Origin: Pseudomonas luteola NBRC 103146
Lineage (GTDB): Bacteria; Pseudomonadota; Gammaproteobacteria; Pseudomonadales; Pseudomonadaceae
Direction of reading: 5' to 3'
DNA: 64,000 bases
NCBI RefSeq assembly: GCF_002091675.1
Contig: NZ_BDAE01000019.1
Span: 1-64,000 of the forward strand
Part shown: in pieces, positions 40,539-51,350 of the stretch
Layout: every line of letters begins with the position of its first letter
Numbering within the stretch: the stretch's first letter is position 1
The notes under the pieces: generated by a model
The model's database searches: none
Seen by the model: only the letters and a program-made list of their open reading frames with translations
Told to the model about the DNA's origin: nothing
Made by a program: the position numbers and the translations under genes

Positions 40539-42458
40539 TTGAACGATATGGCAAAGAATCTGATTCTGTGGCTCATCATCGCGGCCGTACTGGTCACGGT
40601 GATGAACAATTTCTCCAGTCCCAATGAGCCGCAAACGCTCAATTATTCTGACTTCATTCAACAAGTGAAGGACGGTCAGGTTGAGCGTGTGACTGTCGAC
40701 GGTTACGTCATCACGGGGAAACATCGTGGCGGCGATACGTTCAAGACGGTTCGGCCTGCTATTCAGGACAACGGTCTGATTGGTGATCTGGTCAACAATA
40801 ATGTGGTCATTGAAGGCAAAATGCCTGAACAGCAGAGCATCTGGACGCAGCTACTTGTAGCGAGCTTCCCGATTCTGGTGATCATTGCCGTGTTCATGTT
40901 CTTTATGAGGCAGATGCAAGGCGGCGCAGGTGGACGCGGCGGCCCCATGAGCTTCGGCAAGAGCAAGGCTCGACTACTATCTGAAGATCAGGTGCGAACA
41001 ACGTTCGCAGACGTTGCTGGCTGTGATGAGGCGAAAGAAGAAGTTACCGAGCTGGTAGAGTTTCTGCGTGACCCCGGTAAGTTTCAGCGTCTGGGTGGAC
41101 GTATTCCTCGTGGTGTGCTGATGGTAGGTCCGCCCGGTACAGGCAAGACCCTGTTGGCAAAGGCTGTTGCCGGTGAGGCCAAGGTACCTTTTTTCACTAT
41201 TTCAGGTTCCGACTTCGTTGAAATGTTCGTGGGCGTTGGTGCTAGCCGCGTTCGTGACATGTTTGATCAGGCGAAAAAACATGCGCCCTGCATTATTTTT
41301 ATCGACGAGATCGATGCGGTTGGCCGCCACCGTGGAGCGGGTATGGGCGGTGGTCATGATGAGCGTGAGCAGACCCTGAACCAATTGCTGGTTGAGATGG
41401 ACGGCTTCGAAATGAATGACGGTATTATCGTCATAGCTGCTACCAACCGTCCTGATGTACTTGACCCTGCTTTACTACGCCCGGGTCGCTTCGATCGTCA
41501 GGTCGTAGTAGGTCTTCCAGATATTCGTGGTCGTGAGCAAATCCTTAAGGTTCACATGCGGAAAGTTCCAATGGGAGATCGTGTGGATGCCGCTGTTATT
41601 GCGCGTGGCACCCCGGGGTTTTCGGGCGCTGACCTTGCCAATCTGGTAAACGAAGCCTCTCTATTTGCAGCGCGTTCCAATAAGCGCACTGTAGATATGC
41701 GTGAATTCGAGTTGGCCAAAGACAAGATCATGATGGGCGCAGAGCGCAAGACAATGGTCATGTCCGAGAAGGAGAAGCGCAACACTGCTTATCACGAGGC
41801 GGGGCACGCTATCGTAGGTCGCCTGGTGCCTGAGCATGACCCTGTCTACAAGGTCTCGATTATTCCTCGTGGACGCGCTTTAGGTGTAACCATGTTCCTG
41901 CCTGAGGAGGATCGTTACAGTCTGTCCAAGCGGGCGTTGGAGAGTCAGATCTGCTCGCTGTTTGGAGGACGAATCGCTGAGGAGATGACGCTTGGCTTCG
42001 AAGGTGTCACTACTGGCGCTTCGAATGACATCATGCGCGCTACTCAGTTGGCTCGCAATATGGTCACCAAGTGGGGCTTGTCTGAAAAGCTCGGCCCGCT
42101 ACTCTACGGTGAGGAAGAAAGTGAAAGCTTCCTGGGTCGTGGTTCGGGTGGTGGTAGCGGCAGCATGTCAGGTGAGACAGCCAAAGAGATCGACTCTGAA
42201 ATCCGGCGAATCATCAATGACTGTTACAACACAGCCAAGCGTCTGTTGGATGAGAATCGAGACAAGCTGGAAATGATGTCTGACGCTTTGATGAAGTACG
42301 AGACAATTGATGCTGATCAGATCGACGACATCATGGCAGGTCGTGTACCGAGGGAGCCGCGTGATTGGCAGGACGGTTCAGGTCCTACCGGCACTAATGC
42401 TACTCAAGGAGATAGTCGTCCCGAAACACCAATAGGTGGACCGGCAGGCGAGCACTAA
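40539..42458 (+). CDS. ftsH: ATP-dependent zinc metalloprotease FtsH
   Basis: FtsH is a membrane-anchored AAA protease that degrades unassembled membrane proteins, LpxC and sigma-32 in E. coli. The 639-residue product has two membrane segments (about 7-25 and 105-125), an AAA domain (GPPGTGKT, second region of homology ending in RPGRFDRQ) and the zinc site HEAGH near residue 420. I choose TTG 40539 because GAGGG lies 7 nt upstream; ATG 40548 (MAKNLILW) is the alternative. Its promoter probably lies in or before the rlmE remnant. Confidence 0.95.
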   Translation: MNDMAKNLILWLIIAAVLVTVMNNFSSPNEPQTLNYSDFIQQVKDGQVERVTVDGYVITGKHRGGDTFKTVRPAIQDNGLIGDLVNNNVVIEGKMPEQQSIWTQLLVASFPILVIIAVFMFFMRQMQGGAGGRGGPMSFGKSKARLLSEDQVRTTFADVAGCDEAKEEVTELVEFLRDPGKFQRLGGRIPRGVLMVGPPGTGKTLLAKAVAGEAKVPFFTISGSDFVEMFVGVGASRVRDMFDQAKKHAPCIIFIDEIDAVGRHRGAGMGGGHDEREQTLNQLLVEMDGFEMNDGIIVIAATNRPDVLDPALLRPGRFDRQVVVGLPDIRGREQILKVHMRKVPMGDRVDAAVIARGTPGFSGADLANLVNEASLFAARSNKRTVDMREFELAKDKIMMGAERKTMVMSEKEKRNTAYHEAGHAIVGRLVPEHDPVYKVSIIPRGRALGVTMFLPEEDRYSLSKRALESQICSLFGGRIAEEMTLGFEGVTTGASNDIMRATQLARNMVTKWGLSEKLGPLLYGEEESESFLGRGSGGGSGSMSGETAKEIDSEIRRIINDCYNTAKRLLDENRDKLEMMSDALMKYETIDADQIDDIMAGRVPREPRDWQDGSGPTGTNATQGDSRPETPIGGPAGEH

Positions 42459-42465
42459 TTTCTCC

Positions 42466-43314
42466 ATGATTCCTGTTTCAATCCAAACCCGACTGCTTTG
42501 CGGCAGTCGGGTTCTTGATTTATCACATCCCCATGTTATGGGGATCCTTAATGTCACCCCTGATTCCTTTTCTGATGGCGGCCGGTTCAATACCTTGGAT
42601 AGCGCGCTGTTTCATGCGCGTGCTTTGGTATTGGCAGGTGCCACCCTTGTTGATATTGGCGGCGAGTCAACAAGGCCTGGAGCTCCTGCTGTTTCAGAGG
42701 ACGAAGAGCTCAGTCGGGTAGTGCCTGTAGTTGAAGCTATATCCAAAGAATTGGACGTTATCATTTCGGTTGATACCTCTTCACCTCAGGTGATGCTTGA
42801 AAGTGCAAAGGTGGGGGCGGGACTGATTAATGACGTGCGTGCCTTGAAGCGTCCCGGTGCGCTTGAGGCTGCCGCTGCAACAGGCCTACCTGTCTGTCTG
42901 ATGCATATGCAGGGTGAGCCTGGGACAATGCAGCAAAACCCTCATTATGAGGATGTGGTTACCGATGTGATTGCCTTCTTGAGTAAGCGGGTTGCTGCTT
43001 GTGAAAATGAGGGAATTCGTCGCGACCAACTTATTCTTGATCCTGGCTTCGGGTTTGCCAAAACGCTTGAGCATAACCTTGTTCTGTTCAAGCGTATGCC
43101 AGAGTTGTTTGAGCTGGCGTTGCCGCTGTTAGTAGGCGTTTCACGTAAGAGCATGATCGGGGCGGTCCTGACCAAACCTGTCGAAGAGCGTTTATATGGC
43201 AGTCTCGCTTTAGCTGCACTCGCGGTTGCCAAGGGAGCCAGTATTATCCGGGTGCATGATGTAGAGCAGACGGTTGATGTTATAAAAATGATTGCTGCGG
43301 TAGAGCAGGCTTAA
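42466..43314 (+). CDS. folP: Dihydropteroate synthase
   Basis: FolP condenses pABA with the pterin diphosphate in folate synthesis and is the sulfonamide target. The 282-residue TIM-barrel protein has the signatures LDLSHPHVMGILNVTPDSFS and GGESTRPGA, and SRKSMIG near the C-terminus. The ATG at 42466 is chosen because the family region LDLSHPHV lies upstream of the next in-frame ATG. The ribosome site is weak and the gap from ftsH is 7 nt, suggesting coupling. Codons 8-16 form a strong hairpin. Confidence 0.94.
   Translation: MIPVSIQTRLLCGSRVLDLSHPHVMGILNVTPDSFSDGGRFNTLDSALFHARALVLAGATLVDIGGESTRPGAPAVSEDEELSRVVPVVEAISKELDVIISVDTSSPQVMLESAKVGAGLINDVRALKRPGALEAAAATGLPVCLMHMQGEPGTMQQNPHYEDVVTDVIAFLSKRVAACENEGIRRDQLILDPGFGFAKTLEHNLVLFKRMPELFELALPLLVGVSRKSMIGAVLTKPVEERLYGSLALAALAVAKGASIIRVHDVEQTVDVIKMIAAVEQA
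42486..42513 (+). other. Strong hairpin inside the folP 5' coding region
   Basis: AACCCGACTGC (42486-42496) pairs perfectly with GCAGTCGGGTT (42503-42513), loop TTTGCG, followed by CTTGATTT. It resembles a terminator but encodes conserved FolP residues. It could reduce transcription from ftsH into folP or slow translation. Confidence 0.45.
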
Positions 43315-43329
43315 GGCAAGGCGATAGCA

Positions 43330-44667
43330 ATGGCTAGAAAGTATTTTGGAACAGATGGAATTCGTGGTCGCGTAGGTGAGTATCCCATTACGCCTGACTT
43401 TATGTTGAAGTTGGGATGGGCTGCGGGCATTGCGTTTCGTAGTCAGGGTATCTGTCGTGTCTTAGTAGGTAAGGATACGCGTAACTCTGGTTATATGTTC
43501 GAATCTGCACTTGAGGCCGGCCTTTCAGCCGCTGGCGCAGATGTCATGCTTTTAGGGCCGATGCCAACGCCAGGTATCGCTTATCTTACACGTACATTCC
43601 AGGCTAATGCCGGCATTGTTATCAGTGCCTCCCATAACCCGTTCTACGATAACGGGATCAAGTTCTTTTCCGGGTTGGGCACTAAGTTGCCTGATGAGGT
43701 AGAGCTGATGATTGAGGAGTTACTGGATCAGCCGATGACTGTTGTGGAGTCTGCTCGCATCGGTAAAGTGTCTCGTATCAATGATGCCGCAGGGCGCTAT
43801 ATAGAGTTCTGCAAAAGTAGCGTGCCAGCGGGTACCAGTTTTGCTGGTATGCGGATCGTAGTCGACTGTGCTCACGGTGCGACTTACAAGATTGCCCCAA
43901 GTGTCTTCCGTGAGCTGGGTGCTCAGGTTAGTGTTATCGGTGCTCAGCCAGATGGTCTCAATATCAACAAAAATTGCGGCTCTACTCATTTAGGCGAGCT
44001 GCAGAAGGCTGTGCGGGATCAGCATGCTGATCTTGGTATTGCCTTTGATGGCGATGGTGATCGTGTGTTGATGGTTGATCATACAGGCGCAATCGTTGAT
44101 GGGGACGAGCTCTTGTTCCTGATTGCGAAGGATCTCAAGGGCCGCAATCGCCTTGATGGTGGGGTCGTGGGTACTCAGATGAGCAATCTGGGGTTGGAGC
44201 TTGGTCTGGCTGAGTTGGGAATTCCATTTGCCAGGGCCAAGGTCGGCGACCGCTATGTCATGGCTGAGCTCTTGTCCAAGAAATGGACGCTAGGTGGCGA
44301 GAGTTCTGGTCACATTGTATGTTGCCAGTACACCACAACGGGCGATGCCATTATTTCCGCTTTGCAGGTTTTGATGGCATTGAGGCGCGCTGGGCAAACA
44401 TTGGCAGAGGCGCGTAAGGGCCTCAAAAAGTATCCTCAAGTGCTTATCAATGTGCGCTACTCCGGAGACGTAGATCCCTTGGCGCATCCTGACGTACAAA
44501 AAGCATGTACAGAAGTGACTGAGCAAATGGCGGGTAAAGGGCGTGTTTTACTGCGTAAGTCGGGAACAGAACCGCTTGTTCGAGTAATGGTTGAAGGCAG
44601 CGACGAACGCCAGGTTCACAAGCATGCAGAAGCCTTGGCTAAGCTGGTAAGTGAGGTATGTGCTTGA
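43330..44667 (+). CDS. glmM: Phosphoglucosamine mutase
   Basis: GlmM converts glucosamine-6-P to glucosamine-1-P for UDP-GlcNAc. The 445-residue product has the phosphoserine loop ISASHNP with S101, the metal loop DGDGDR near residue 240 and the phosphate-binding [12 protein letters not shown] at the C-terminus. It follows folP by 15 nt, the standard folP-glmM pair. Confidence 0.97.
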   Translation: MARKYFGTDGIRGRVGEYPITPDFMLKLGWAAGIAFRSQGICRVLVGKDTRNSGYMFESALEAGLSAAGADVMLLGPMPTPGIAYLTRTFQANAGIVISASHNPFYDNGIKFFSGLGTKLPDEVELMIEELLDQPMTVVESARIGKVSRINDAAGRYIEFCKSSVPAGTSFAGMRIVVDCAHGATYKIAPSVFRELGAQVSVIGAQPDGLNINKNCGSTHLGELQKAVRDQHADLGIAFDGDGDRVLMVDHTGAIVDGDELLFLIAKDLKGRNRLDGGVVGTQMSNLGLELGLAELGIPFARAKVGDRYVMAELLSKKWTLGGESSGHIVCCQYTTTGDAIISALQVLMALRRAGQTLAEARKGLKKYPQVLINVRYSGDVDPLAHPDVQKACTEVTEQMAGKGRVLLRKSGTEPLVRVMVEGSDERQVHKHAEALAKLVSEVCA

Positions 44668-44733
44668 TTTGGCTTGTCAAAGCAAAAGAACTTAGATAAT
44701 ATCTGCGCCCACTTCGCTCACTGAGGCATTAGC

Positions 44734-45492
44734 ATGCGCAAGCCTTTGGTCGCTGGTAACTGGAAAATGCACGGAACACGTGCAGATGTAGCCGAGCTGA
44801 TAGAAGGGTTGAGTAAGCTCGCCTTGTCTGATGAAGTTGAGATGGTAGTGTTTCCGCCATTTCTGTTTATTGATCAGGTAGAGGTAGGCCTTGCGGATAG
44901 TAGTATAGGCCTCGGCGCACAAGATTGTGCCGTGCAGCCTGAGCAAGGTGCGCTCACTGGTGAGGTAGCAGCTTCTCAGTTGCGTGATGTGGGCTGTGGA
45001 TATGTCCTTGTAGGGCATTCCGAGCGTCGTTTGATCTTGCTGGAAGATGACGATACGGTTGCAAAAAAGTTTGCTTCAGCCCAAAAGATGGGTATAGTGC
45101 CGGTCCTTTGTGTTGGTGAGACTCGAGAGCAGCGAGAAGCTGGTAAAACCTTTGACGTTGTTAAAGGGCAGCTCAAATCTGTAATAGATGTGCTGGGTAT
45201 CGAGGCTTTTGAGTCTGCGGTTGTAGCCTATGAGCCTGTATGGGCGATAGGTACAGGATTGACAGCAACTCCTGATGAAGCTCAGGCGGTGCATCAGGAA
45301 CTGCGACAGTTTATCCGCTCTTATAGCAGTGTTGTGGCTGATAAAGTTCGGCTGCTATACGGTGGAAGTGTAAAGGGCGGTAATGCTGCCGAATTGTTCG
45401 GTATGCCTGATATCGATGGTGGGCTTGTAGGTGGAGCCTCCCTAAATGCGAATGAATTTGGCGTGATTTATCACGCTGCTGGAAGTAAATGA
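44734..45492 (+). CDS. tpiA: Triosephosphate isomerase
   Basis: TpiA interconverts dihydroxyacetone phosphate and glyceraldehyde-3-phosphate. The 252-residue TIM barrel shows the catalytic residues N9 and K11 (GNWKM), H95 (GHSERR) and E167 ([11 protein letters not shown]), plus the phosphate loop [10 protein letters not shown]. Its stop overlaps the secG start. Confidence 0.97.
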   Translation: MRKPLVAGNWKMHGTRADVAELIEGLSKLALSDEVEMVVFPPFLFIDQVEVGLADSSIGLGAQDCAVQPEQGALTGEVAASQLRDVGCGYVLVGHSERRLILLEDDDTVAKKFASAQKMGIVPVLCVGETREQREAGKTFDVVKGQLKSVIDVLGIEAFESAVVAYEPVWAIGTGLTATPDEAQAVHQELRQFIRSYSSVVADKVRLLYGGSVKGGNAAELFGMPDIDGGLVGGASLNANEFGVIYHAAGSK

Positions 45493-45878
45493 TGTTAGAA
45501 ACTCTAGTTGTTGTCGTGCATCTGCTAATGGCGCTGGGGCTGGTTGTCCTGGTTCTTCTTCAGCAGGGTAAAGGTGCGGACGCTGGTGCTTCTTTTGGTG
45601 CAGGTGCTTCGGGTACTGTTTTTGGAAGCCAAGGCTCTGCTACCTTTTTGAGTCGTTTTACTGCTATACTGGCGGCGGTTTTTTTTGCTACTAGTTTAGG
45701 TTTGGCTTATTTCGCTAAGGAAAAAGCCAACGCGTTGCAGGAAGTGGGACTTCCTAAGCCTGCAGCCATGCAGCAGGCGCCTGAAGTTCAGAAGCCTGCG
45801 GCAAATGATGATGTTCCCATGTCACAGCAGAAACCTTTGACATCCTCAGAAGGTGATGTTCCGGGAAATCAGAAATAG
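45489..45878 (+). CDS. secG: Protein translocase subunit SecG
   Basis: SecG is the auxiliary subunit of SecYEG. The product is 129 residues (128 if the second of two consecutive ATG codons is used). It has two membrane segments (about 4-22 and 54-75) around the conserved [27 protein letters not shown]-type loop, and an extended Gln/Pro-rich tail. It overlaps tpiA and is followed by two tRNA genes. Confidence 0.94.
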   Translation: MMLETLVVVVHLLMALGLVVLVLLQQGKGADAGASFGAGASGTVFGSQGSATFLSRFTAILAAVFFATSLGLAYFAKEKANALQEVGLPKPAAMQQAPEVQKPAANDDVPMSQQKPLTSSEGDVPGNQK

Positions 45879-45890
45879 TAAGAAGTTTTT

Positions 45891-45976
45891 GCCGAAGTGG
45901 TGGAATTGGTAGACACGCTATCTTGAGGGGGTAGTGGCCAACGGCTGTATGGGTTCGAGTCCCATCTTCGGCACCA
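45891..45976 (+). tRNA. tRNA-Leu (GAG)
   Basis: The 86-nt sequence has a GCCGAAG/CTTCGGC acceptor stem, the GGTTCGAGTCC T-arm, a long variable arm and encoded ACCA. The anticodon loop TTGAGGG, closed by CTATC/GGTAG with one G-U pair, gives anticodon GAG. Confidence 0.95.
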
Positions 45977-46060
45977 TATCTAAACACTGAAAATAGTGTC
46001 GTGAGCGTAAGTAGATTGACCTGAAAGAGACTCTTTCTTATACTTTCGCTCCAGCTTTGA

Positions 46061-46137
<77 letters not shown>

Positions 46138-46143
46138 GTCAAC

Positions 46144-46168
46144 AAAGGCCCCTTTATAGGGGCTTTTT
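46144..46168 (+). terminator. Intrinsic terminator after tRNA-fMet
   Basis: GCCCCT (46148-46153) pairs with AGGGGC (46158-46163), extended by A-T pairs, with five T residues. It lies seven bases after the tRNA. Confidence 0.8.
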
Positions 46169-46214
46169 GTTAGCTAAACAATCAGGTCGTGCGTTCTTGC
46201 AGCGACCACAAGGG

Positions 46215-46237
46215 ATGGGCGTTATCGCCCATTTTTT
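46215..46237 (+). terminator. Second terminator/attenuator before rimP
   Basis: ATGGGCG (46215-46221) pairs with CGCCCAT (46226-46232), loop TTAT, with a six-T run. It ends 28 bp before the rimP start and so must be read through, or bypassed by a promoter I cannot place, to express the nusA operon. Confidence 0.75.
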
Positions 46238-46265
46238 ATTTGCACAGCATGCGTGAGGCAACCAG

Positions 46266-46724
46266 GTGTCGAGCAAGCTAGAACAGTTGCAAGCCATGCT
46301 GGCCCCCGTCATCGAAGCGCTTGGCTATGAATGCTGGGGCATCGAGTACATTTCCCAGGGCCGGCATTCTCTGCTAAGGGTCTATATCGATCATTCAAAC
46401 GGAATTCTGGTTGAGGACTGTGAAAAAGTCAGTCGTCAAGTTAGCGGGATTTTAGACGTAGAAGATCCTATTCCGGGCGAATACACCTTGGAGGTTTCAT
46501 CTCCAGGTATGGATAGACCTTTATTCACTCTTGAGCAATTCAACGCTTTTGTCGGTGAGCAAGTAAAAATAAGGCTTCGTTCGCCTTATGAAGGCCGCCG
46601 CAATTTTCAAGGCCTTTTGCGCGGTGTGGAAGAACAGGATGTCGTGGTTCAGGTTGATGACCATGAATATCTGCTTCCCGTCGAGATGATCGATAAGGCT
46701 AATGTCATTCCCCGATTTGAATAA
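46266..46724 (+). CDS. rimP: Ribosome maturation factor RimP (GTG start)
   Basis: RimP promotes 30S assembly. The 152-residue product begins [27 protein letters not shown] after the GTG, with the family motif [12 protein letters not shown] near residue 75. It starts the rimP-nusA-infB operon and is preceded by two terminator hairpins. Confidence 0.94.
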   Translation: MSSKLEQLQAMLAPVIEALGYECWGIEYISQGRHSLLRVYIDHSNGILVEDCEKVSRQVSGILDVEDPIPGEYTLEVSSPGMDRPLFTLEQFNAFVGEQVKIRLRSPYEGRRNFQGLLRGVEEQDVVVQVDDHEYLLPVEMIDKANVIPRFE

Positions 46725-46770
46725 GCGCAAATCCGCGGATCCCAAAGGATTGCGACAGGCGAGGCGTACG

Positions 46771-48252
46771 ATGAGTAAAGAAGTTCTACTGGTAGTGGAA
46801 TCGGTTTCCAATGAAAAAGGTGTTCCGCCCGGTGTCATTTTCGAGGCATTGGAGCTAGCCCTGGCCACTGCCACAAAGAAACGCTACGAAGAAGATGTAG
46901 AGCTGCGTGTGGCTATTAATCGCCACAACGGTAGTTATGAAACGTTTCGCTGCTGGACAGTTGTCAAAGATGAAGACTTTGATAATCCAGCAGCAAACCT
47001 GACGCTCGATGAGGCTCAGGAAATCAATCCAGATGCCAAAATTGGCGATCTGATTGAAGAAAAGATCGAATCCATAGAGTTCGGCCGCATTGCGGCTCAA
47101 ACAGCCAAGCAAGTTATTGTCCAGAAAGTGCGTGAAGCTGAGCGTGCTCAGATTGTTGATGCTTACCGCGAGAAAGTGGGTGAGATCATTTCTGGTACAG
47201 TCAAAAAAGTTACGCGAGACAATGTAATCGTCGACTTGGGCAACAATGCAGAAGCCTTACTGGCCCGTGATCAGATCATCCCACGGGAAAACTTCCGTGT
47301 TGGCGTTCGGGTTCGTGCACTGCTCAAGGAAATCCGTACGGAAAATCGTGGCCCTCAGCTAATCCTGTCGCGCACAGCGCCTGAAATGTTGATTGAGCTG
47401 TTCCGGATTGAAGTACCGGAAATATCTGAGCAGCTGATTGATGTTATGGCCGCTGCTCGGGATCCAGGCTCGCGTGCAAAAATTGCCGTGCGCTCGAAAG
47501 ACAAGCGTATCGATCCGCAGGGTGCCTGTATCGGCATGCGGGGATCGCGTGTCCAGGCCGTGTCTGGCGAATTGGGCGGTGAGCGAGTAGACATCGTTTT
47601 GTGGGATGACAACCCTGCTCAGTTCGTTATCAATGCCATGGCGCCTGCTGAGGTTGCGTCAATCATTGTTGATGAAGATACCCACACCATGGATATCGCA
47701 GTTGCCGCTGATAATTTAGCTCAGGCTATTGGTCGTAGTGGCCAAAACGTTCGCCTTGCAAGTCAATTGACAGGCTGGACGCTGAACGTGATGACCGAAG
47801 AGGACATCATGGCCAAGCAGCAGGCAGAGACGGGCGATATTCTTCAGCAGTTTGTAGACGAACTGGACGTAGATGAAGAGTTGGCTCAGGTGTTGGTTGA
47901 AGAAGGTTTCACCACGCTCGAAGAAATCGCCTACGTTCCCATGGAGGAAATGCTCAATATTGATGGTTTCGATGAAGACATCGTCAATGAGCTTCGTAAT
48001 AGGGCTAAGGACCGCCTGTTAACCCGTGCCATCGCGACGGAAGAACAACTGGCTGACAAGAAGCCGGAAGAAGATTTGCTTAGTCTCGAAGGCATGACTG
48101 AGGAACTCGCGCTTGAGCTGGCGCAGCGAGGCGTTGCCAATCGCGAAGATCTTGCCGAGCAGTCCATTGATGACCTGCTCGATATTAACGGCATGAATGA
48201 AGAGCGTGCCGGCAAGTTGATCATGGCTGCCCGTGCCCATTGGTTTGAGTGA
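46771..48252 (+). CDS. nusA: Transcription termination/antitermination factor NusA
   Basis: NusA modulates pausing, termination and antitermination. The ATG at 46771 gives [20 protein letters not shown] and 493 residues. Domains in order: N-terminal polymerase-binding region, S1 (about 135-200), two KH domains ([26 protein letters not shown]), and two acidic C-terminal repeats. The frame opens 69 nt earlier inside rimP, without similarity. Confidence 0.97.
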   Translation: MSKEVLLVVESVSNEKGVPPGVIFEALELALATATKKRYEEDVELRVAINRHNGSYETFRCWTVVKDEDFDNPAANLTLDEAQEINPDAKIGDLIEEKIESIEFGRIAAQTAKQVIVQKVREAERAQIVDAYREKVGEIISGTVKKVTRDNVIVDLGNNAEALLARDQIIPRENFRVGVRVRALLKEIRTENRGPQLILSRTAPEMLIELFRIEVPEISEQLIDVMAAARDPGSRAKIAVRSKDKRIDPQGACIGMRGSRVQAVSGELGGERVDIVLWDDNPAQFVINAMAPAEVASIIVDEDTHTMDIAVAADNLAQAIGRSGQNVRLASQLTGWTLNVMTEEDIMAKQQAETGDILQQFVDELDVDEELAQVLVEEGFTTLEEIAYVPMEEMLNIDGFDEDIVNELRNRAKDRLLTRAIATEEQLADKKPEEDLLSLEGMTEELALELAQRGVANREDLAEQSIDDLLDINGMNEERAGKLIMAARAHWFE

Positions 48253-48278
48253 GCGGTGCTGCCTGAGGAGAAGAGTGC

Positions 48279-50873
48279 ATGACGCAAGTCACGGTGAAAG
48301 AACTGGCCCAAACGGTCAATACACCGGTTGAACGCCTGCTGCAGCAAATGCGGGAAGCGGGTCTGTCCCATAGCAGTGCAGACCAGGTTGTGACCGACAC
48401 TGAAAAGCAAAAACTGCTGTCTCATCTGAAAGGAAACACCAAGCTGGACGAACCGCGTAAAATAACGCTCCAGCGCAAGACTCAAACGACATTGAAGGTG
48501 TCTGGAAGCAAGACGGTTAATGTCGAAGTCCGTAAAAAGAAGACCTACGTCAAGCAAAGTCCCGATGAGTTGGCGACCGAACAGCAGCGTGAGCTTGAGG
48601 CGCAGCGCGAGGCCGAAGAGGCTGCTCGCTTGAAGGCCGAAGAAGAAGCTCGCCAGCGAGCAGAAGAAGAGATTCGCTTGAAGGCCGAAGAGGAAGCTCG
48701 CCTTAAAGCTGAAGAAGAAGCTCGCCAGCAGGCTGCTGCCAAGGCCGCTCAAGAAGTGGCAGAAGCGGCTGCGAAAGCCGCTACAGAAACCAAGCCCGAG
48801 GAAGTAGTGGAAGAAGTGGTTGCAAATAAAGCAGCACCGGCAGCGCCGGCAGCTGCATCTGATGAGCGTAAGCGCGAAGAACCGCGTCGTCCCGTAGCGC
48901 CGCCTGTAGCAGGCAAGCGGGATGAGGATGAGCGTCGCGATCGCAAGCATGCACAGCACCGTCCTTCCTTGAAGGAGAAGGATAAGGTTAGTAGTCCGCG
49001 CGTTGTTCGTAGCGCCGGCGATGATGAAGATGATGGTTTTGGCGGTCGCCGTGGCGGCCGAAACAAGTCCAAGCTCAAAAAGCGTAACCAGCATGGCTTC
49101 CAGAACCCTACAGGGCCGGTTGTTCGTGAAGTCGCTTTAGGCGAAACAATTACTGTTGCCGAGCTGGCCCAGCAGATGTCTGTCAAGGCAGCTGAAGTCA
49201 TCAAGTTCATGTTTAAGATGGGCTCGCCTGCCACGATCAACCAGGTGCTGGATCGTGAAACCGCTCAGCTGGTTGCTGAGGAGCTTGGTCACAAGGTTAA
49301 GCTGGTTAGCGAAAATGCGTTGGAAGAGCAGCTGGCTGAGTCCCTCAAGTTCGAGGGCGAGCAGGTTCACCGTGCGCCGGTGGTTACGGTCATGGGTCAC
49401 GTTGACCATGGTAAGACTTCCTTGCTGGACTACATCCGTCGCGCCAAGGTTGCAGCAGGCGAAGCGGGTGGCATTACCCAGCATATCGGCGCCTACCATG
49501 TAAACACTGATCGTGGCATGGTGACGTTCCTGGATACCCCTGGTCACGCAGCATTTACCGCCATGCGTGCTCGTGGTGCTCAGGCAACCGACATTGTAAT
49601 TCTGGTTGTCGCTGCCGATGACGGTGTCATGCCACAGACAGAAGAAGCTATCCAGCACGCTAAGGCTGCTGGTGTACCGATTGTTGTTGCAGTAAACAAG
49701 ATCGACAAGCCTGATGCAGATCCGGACCGTGTTAAACATGATCTGGCTGGGCGTGATGTCATCCCAGAAGAGTGGGGCGGTGATACTCAGTTTGTTCATG
49801 TATCTGCCAAAGCAGGTACTGGCGTTGATGAGCTGTTAGAAGCCATTCTTCTGCAGGCTGAAGTTCTTGAATTGACTGCAACACCTTCGGCTCCAGGTCG
49901 TGGTGTAGTAATTGAGTCGCGCCTTGATAAGGGTCGCGGACCGGTTGCTACTGTTCTGGTGCAAAACGGTACTCTGCGTCAGGGTGATATGGCCCTGGTC
50001 GGTGTTAACTTCGGTCGTATCCGTGCCATGCTCGATGAGAACGGCAAGCCGATCAAAGAGGCAGGTCCATCCATCCCCGTCGAAATTCTTGGCTTGGATG
50101 GCACGCCGGATGCCGGTGATGAGCTGACTGTTCTGACCGATGAGAAAAAAGCGCGTGAAGTTGCCTTGTTCCGTCAGGGTAAGTTCCGTGAGGTCAAGCT
50201 GGCACGTGCTCAGGCAGGCAAGCTCGAAAATATTTTCGAAAACATGGGCCAGGACGAGAAAAAGACGCTTAACATCGTTCTCAAGTCCGATGTGCGCGGT
50301 TCTCTAGAGGCTCTACAAAGCTCGCTAAGTGGTCTGGGTAACGATGAAGTTCAGGTGCGTGTTGTTGCTGGTGGTGTAGGGGGTATCACTGAAAGTGATG
50401 CGAACCTAGCGCTGGCTTCTAATGCGGTTCTCTTCGGCTTTAACGTTCGTGCCGATGCTGGTGCTCGTAAGATCATTGAGCAGGAAGGTTTGGATCTACG
50501 TTATTACAACGTGATCTACGACATTATCGAAGATGTTAAGAAAGCGCTAACGGGTATGCTGGGCAGCGATGTTCGCGAGAACATTCTGGGCATTGCAGAA
50601 GTTCGTGACGTCTTCCGCTCGCCGAAGTTTGGCGCTGTTGCAGGCTGTATGGTTGTTGAAGGCATGGTCCATCGCAATCGTCCGATTCGTGTTCTACGTG
50701 AAGATATTGTGATCTTTGAAGGTGAACTTGAATCTCTGCGTCGCTTCAAAGATGACGTGGCTGAAGTTCGTGCCGGCATGGAATGCGGTATCGGTGTGAA
50801 GAGCTATAACGACGTTAAGGTCGGCGATAAGATCGAAGTTTTCGAGAAGGTCGAAGTAGCACGCTCGCTGTAA
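48279..50873 (+). CDS. infB: Translation initiation factor IF-2
   Basis: IF-2 is the GTPase that positions fMet-tRNA and joins subunits. The 864-residue product has an N-terminal IF2 domain, a Lys/Glu/Ala-rich low-complexity linker (residues about 100-190, from repeated AEEEAR units), a second IF2_N domain, then the G domain ([21 protein letters not shown]) and C-terminal domains. GAGGAGAAG precedes the ATG. Shorter isoforms from internal starts are known in E. coli, but I cannot place one here. Confidence 0.97.
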   Translation: MTQVTVKELAQTVNTPVERLLQQMREAGLSHSSADQVVTDTEKQKLLSHLKGNTKLDEPRKITLQRKTQTTLKVSGSKTVNVEVRKKKTYVKQSPDELATEQQRELEAQREAEEAARLKAEEEARQRAEEEIRLKAEEEARLKAEEEARQQAAAKAAQEVAEAAAKAATETKPEEVVEEVVANKAAPAAPAAASDERKREEPRRPVAPPVAGKRDEDERRDRKHAQHRPSLKEKDKVSSPRVVRSAGDDEDDGFGGRRGGRNKSKLKKRNQHGFQNPTGPVVREVALGETITVAELAQQMSVKAAEVIKFMFKMGSPATINQVLDRETAQLVAEELGHKVKLVSENALEEQLAESLKFEGEQVHRAPVVTVMGHVDHGKTSLLDYIRRAKVAAGEAGGITQHIGAYHVNTDRGMVTFLDTPGHAAFTAMRARGAQATDIVILVVAADDGVMPQTEEAIQHAKAAGVPIVVAVNKIDKPDADPDRVKHDLAGRDVIPEEWGGDTQFVHVSAKAGTGVDELLEAILLQAEVLELTATPSAPGRGVVIESRLDKGRGPVATVLVQNGTLRQGDMALVGVNFGRIRAMLDENGKPIKEAGPSIPVEILGLDGTPDAGDELTVLTDEKKAREVALFRQGKFREVKLARAQAGKLENIFENMGQDEKKTLNIVLKSDVRGSLEALQSSLSGLGNDEVQVRVVAGGVGGITESDANLALASNAVLFGFNVRADAGARKIIEQEGLDLRYYNVIYDIIEDVKKALTGMLGSDVRENILGIAEVRDVFRSPKFGAVAGCMVVEGMVHRNRPIRVLREDIVIFEGELESLRRFKDDVAEVRAGMECGIGVKSYNDVKVGDKIEVFEKVEVARSL

Positions 50874-50886
50874 TTCACGCAAGCGA

Positions 50887-50953
50887 AAAGCCAGGAGCTG
50901 GAAGGTGCCGCAAGGCAGCTTCCAGCTTCGTCTTTTTAACAGCACCTGGCTTT
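50887..50953 (+). other. Nested hairpins with T-tract between infB and rbfA
   Basis: An inner stem AGCTGGAAG/CTTCCAGCT (50896-50904 with 50919-50927) is followed by TCGTCTTTTT, terminator-like. An outer stem AAAGCCAGG/CCTGGCTTT (50887-50895 with 50945-50953) encloses it. It ends 14 nt before rbfA, so it may control read-through or rbfA translation. Confidence 0.55.
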
Positions 50954-50967
50954 AAGAGAGAGCGAAG

Positions 50968-51348
50968 ATGGCTAAAGAATACACTCGTACTCAGCGCATC
51001 GGTGATCAGATGCAGCGTGAGTTAGCGCTTTTGATTCAGCGGGAAATTAAAGATCCTCGTCTGGGCCTGGTAACGATTACTGACGTCAATGTGGCGCGTG
51101 ATCTTTCCCACGCCAAAGTATTTATTACTGTTTTGGGTAAAGATTCGTCTGAGGATATTGCCCAGAATTTAGGGATTCTGAATGAAGCCTCTGGCTTTTT
51201 GCGTCAGCAGTTAGGACGCGCAATGAAGCTTAGGACGATCCCGCAAATGCGCTTTCATTATGATGAGAGCATCCGTCGCGGAGCGGAACTGTCTGCGTTG
51301 ATCGAGCGTGCAGTATCTGAAGATCGTCGTCACGAGGATGGAGAGTAA
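50968..51348 (+). CDS. rbfA: Ribosome-binding factor A
   Basis: RbfA is a KH-type factor that matures the 16S 5' end in late 30S assembly. The 126-residue product has the family sequence [20 protein letters not shown] near residue 18 and the C-terminal [12 protein letters not shown]. It is followed two bases later by truB. Confidence 0.96.
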   Translation: MAKEYTRTQRIGDQMQRELALLIQREIKDPRLGLVTITDVNVARDLSHAKVFITVLGKDSSEDIAQNLGILNEASGFLRQQLGRAMKLRTIPQMRFHYDESIRRGAELSALIERAVSEDRRHEDGE

Positions 51349-51350
51349 GC

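Noticed and set aside
48600-48740. Short direct repeats in infB resembling a repeat array
   Set aside because: They encode the AEEEAR low-complexity linker of IF-2, are in frame and imperfect, and have no unique spacers. Not a CRISPR array.
47931-49094. A 387-residue open frame on the minus strand across nusA and infB
   Set aside because: Shadow of two strongly recognised genes, compositionally biased by their codons, with no ribosome site and no family resemblance.
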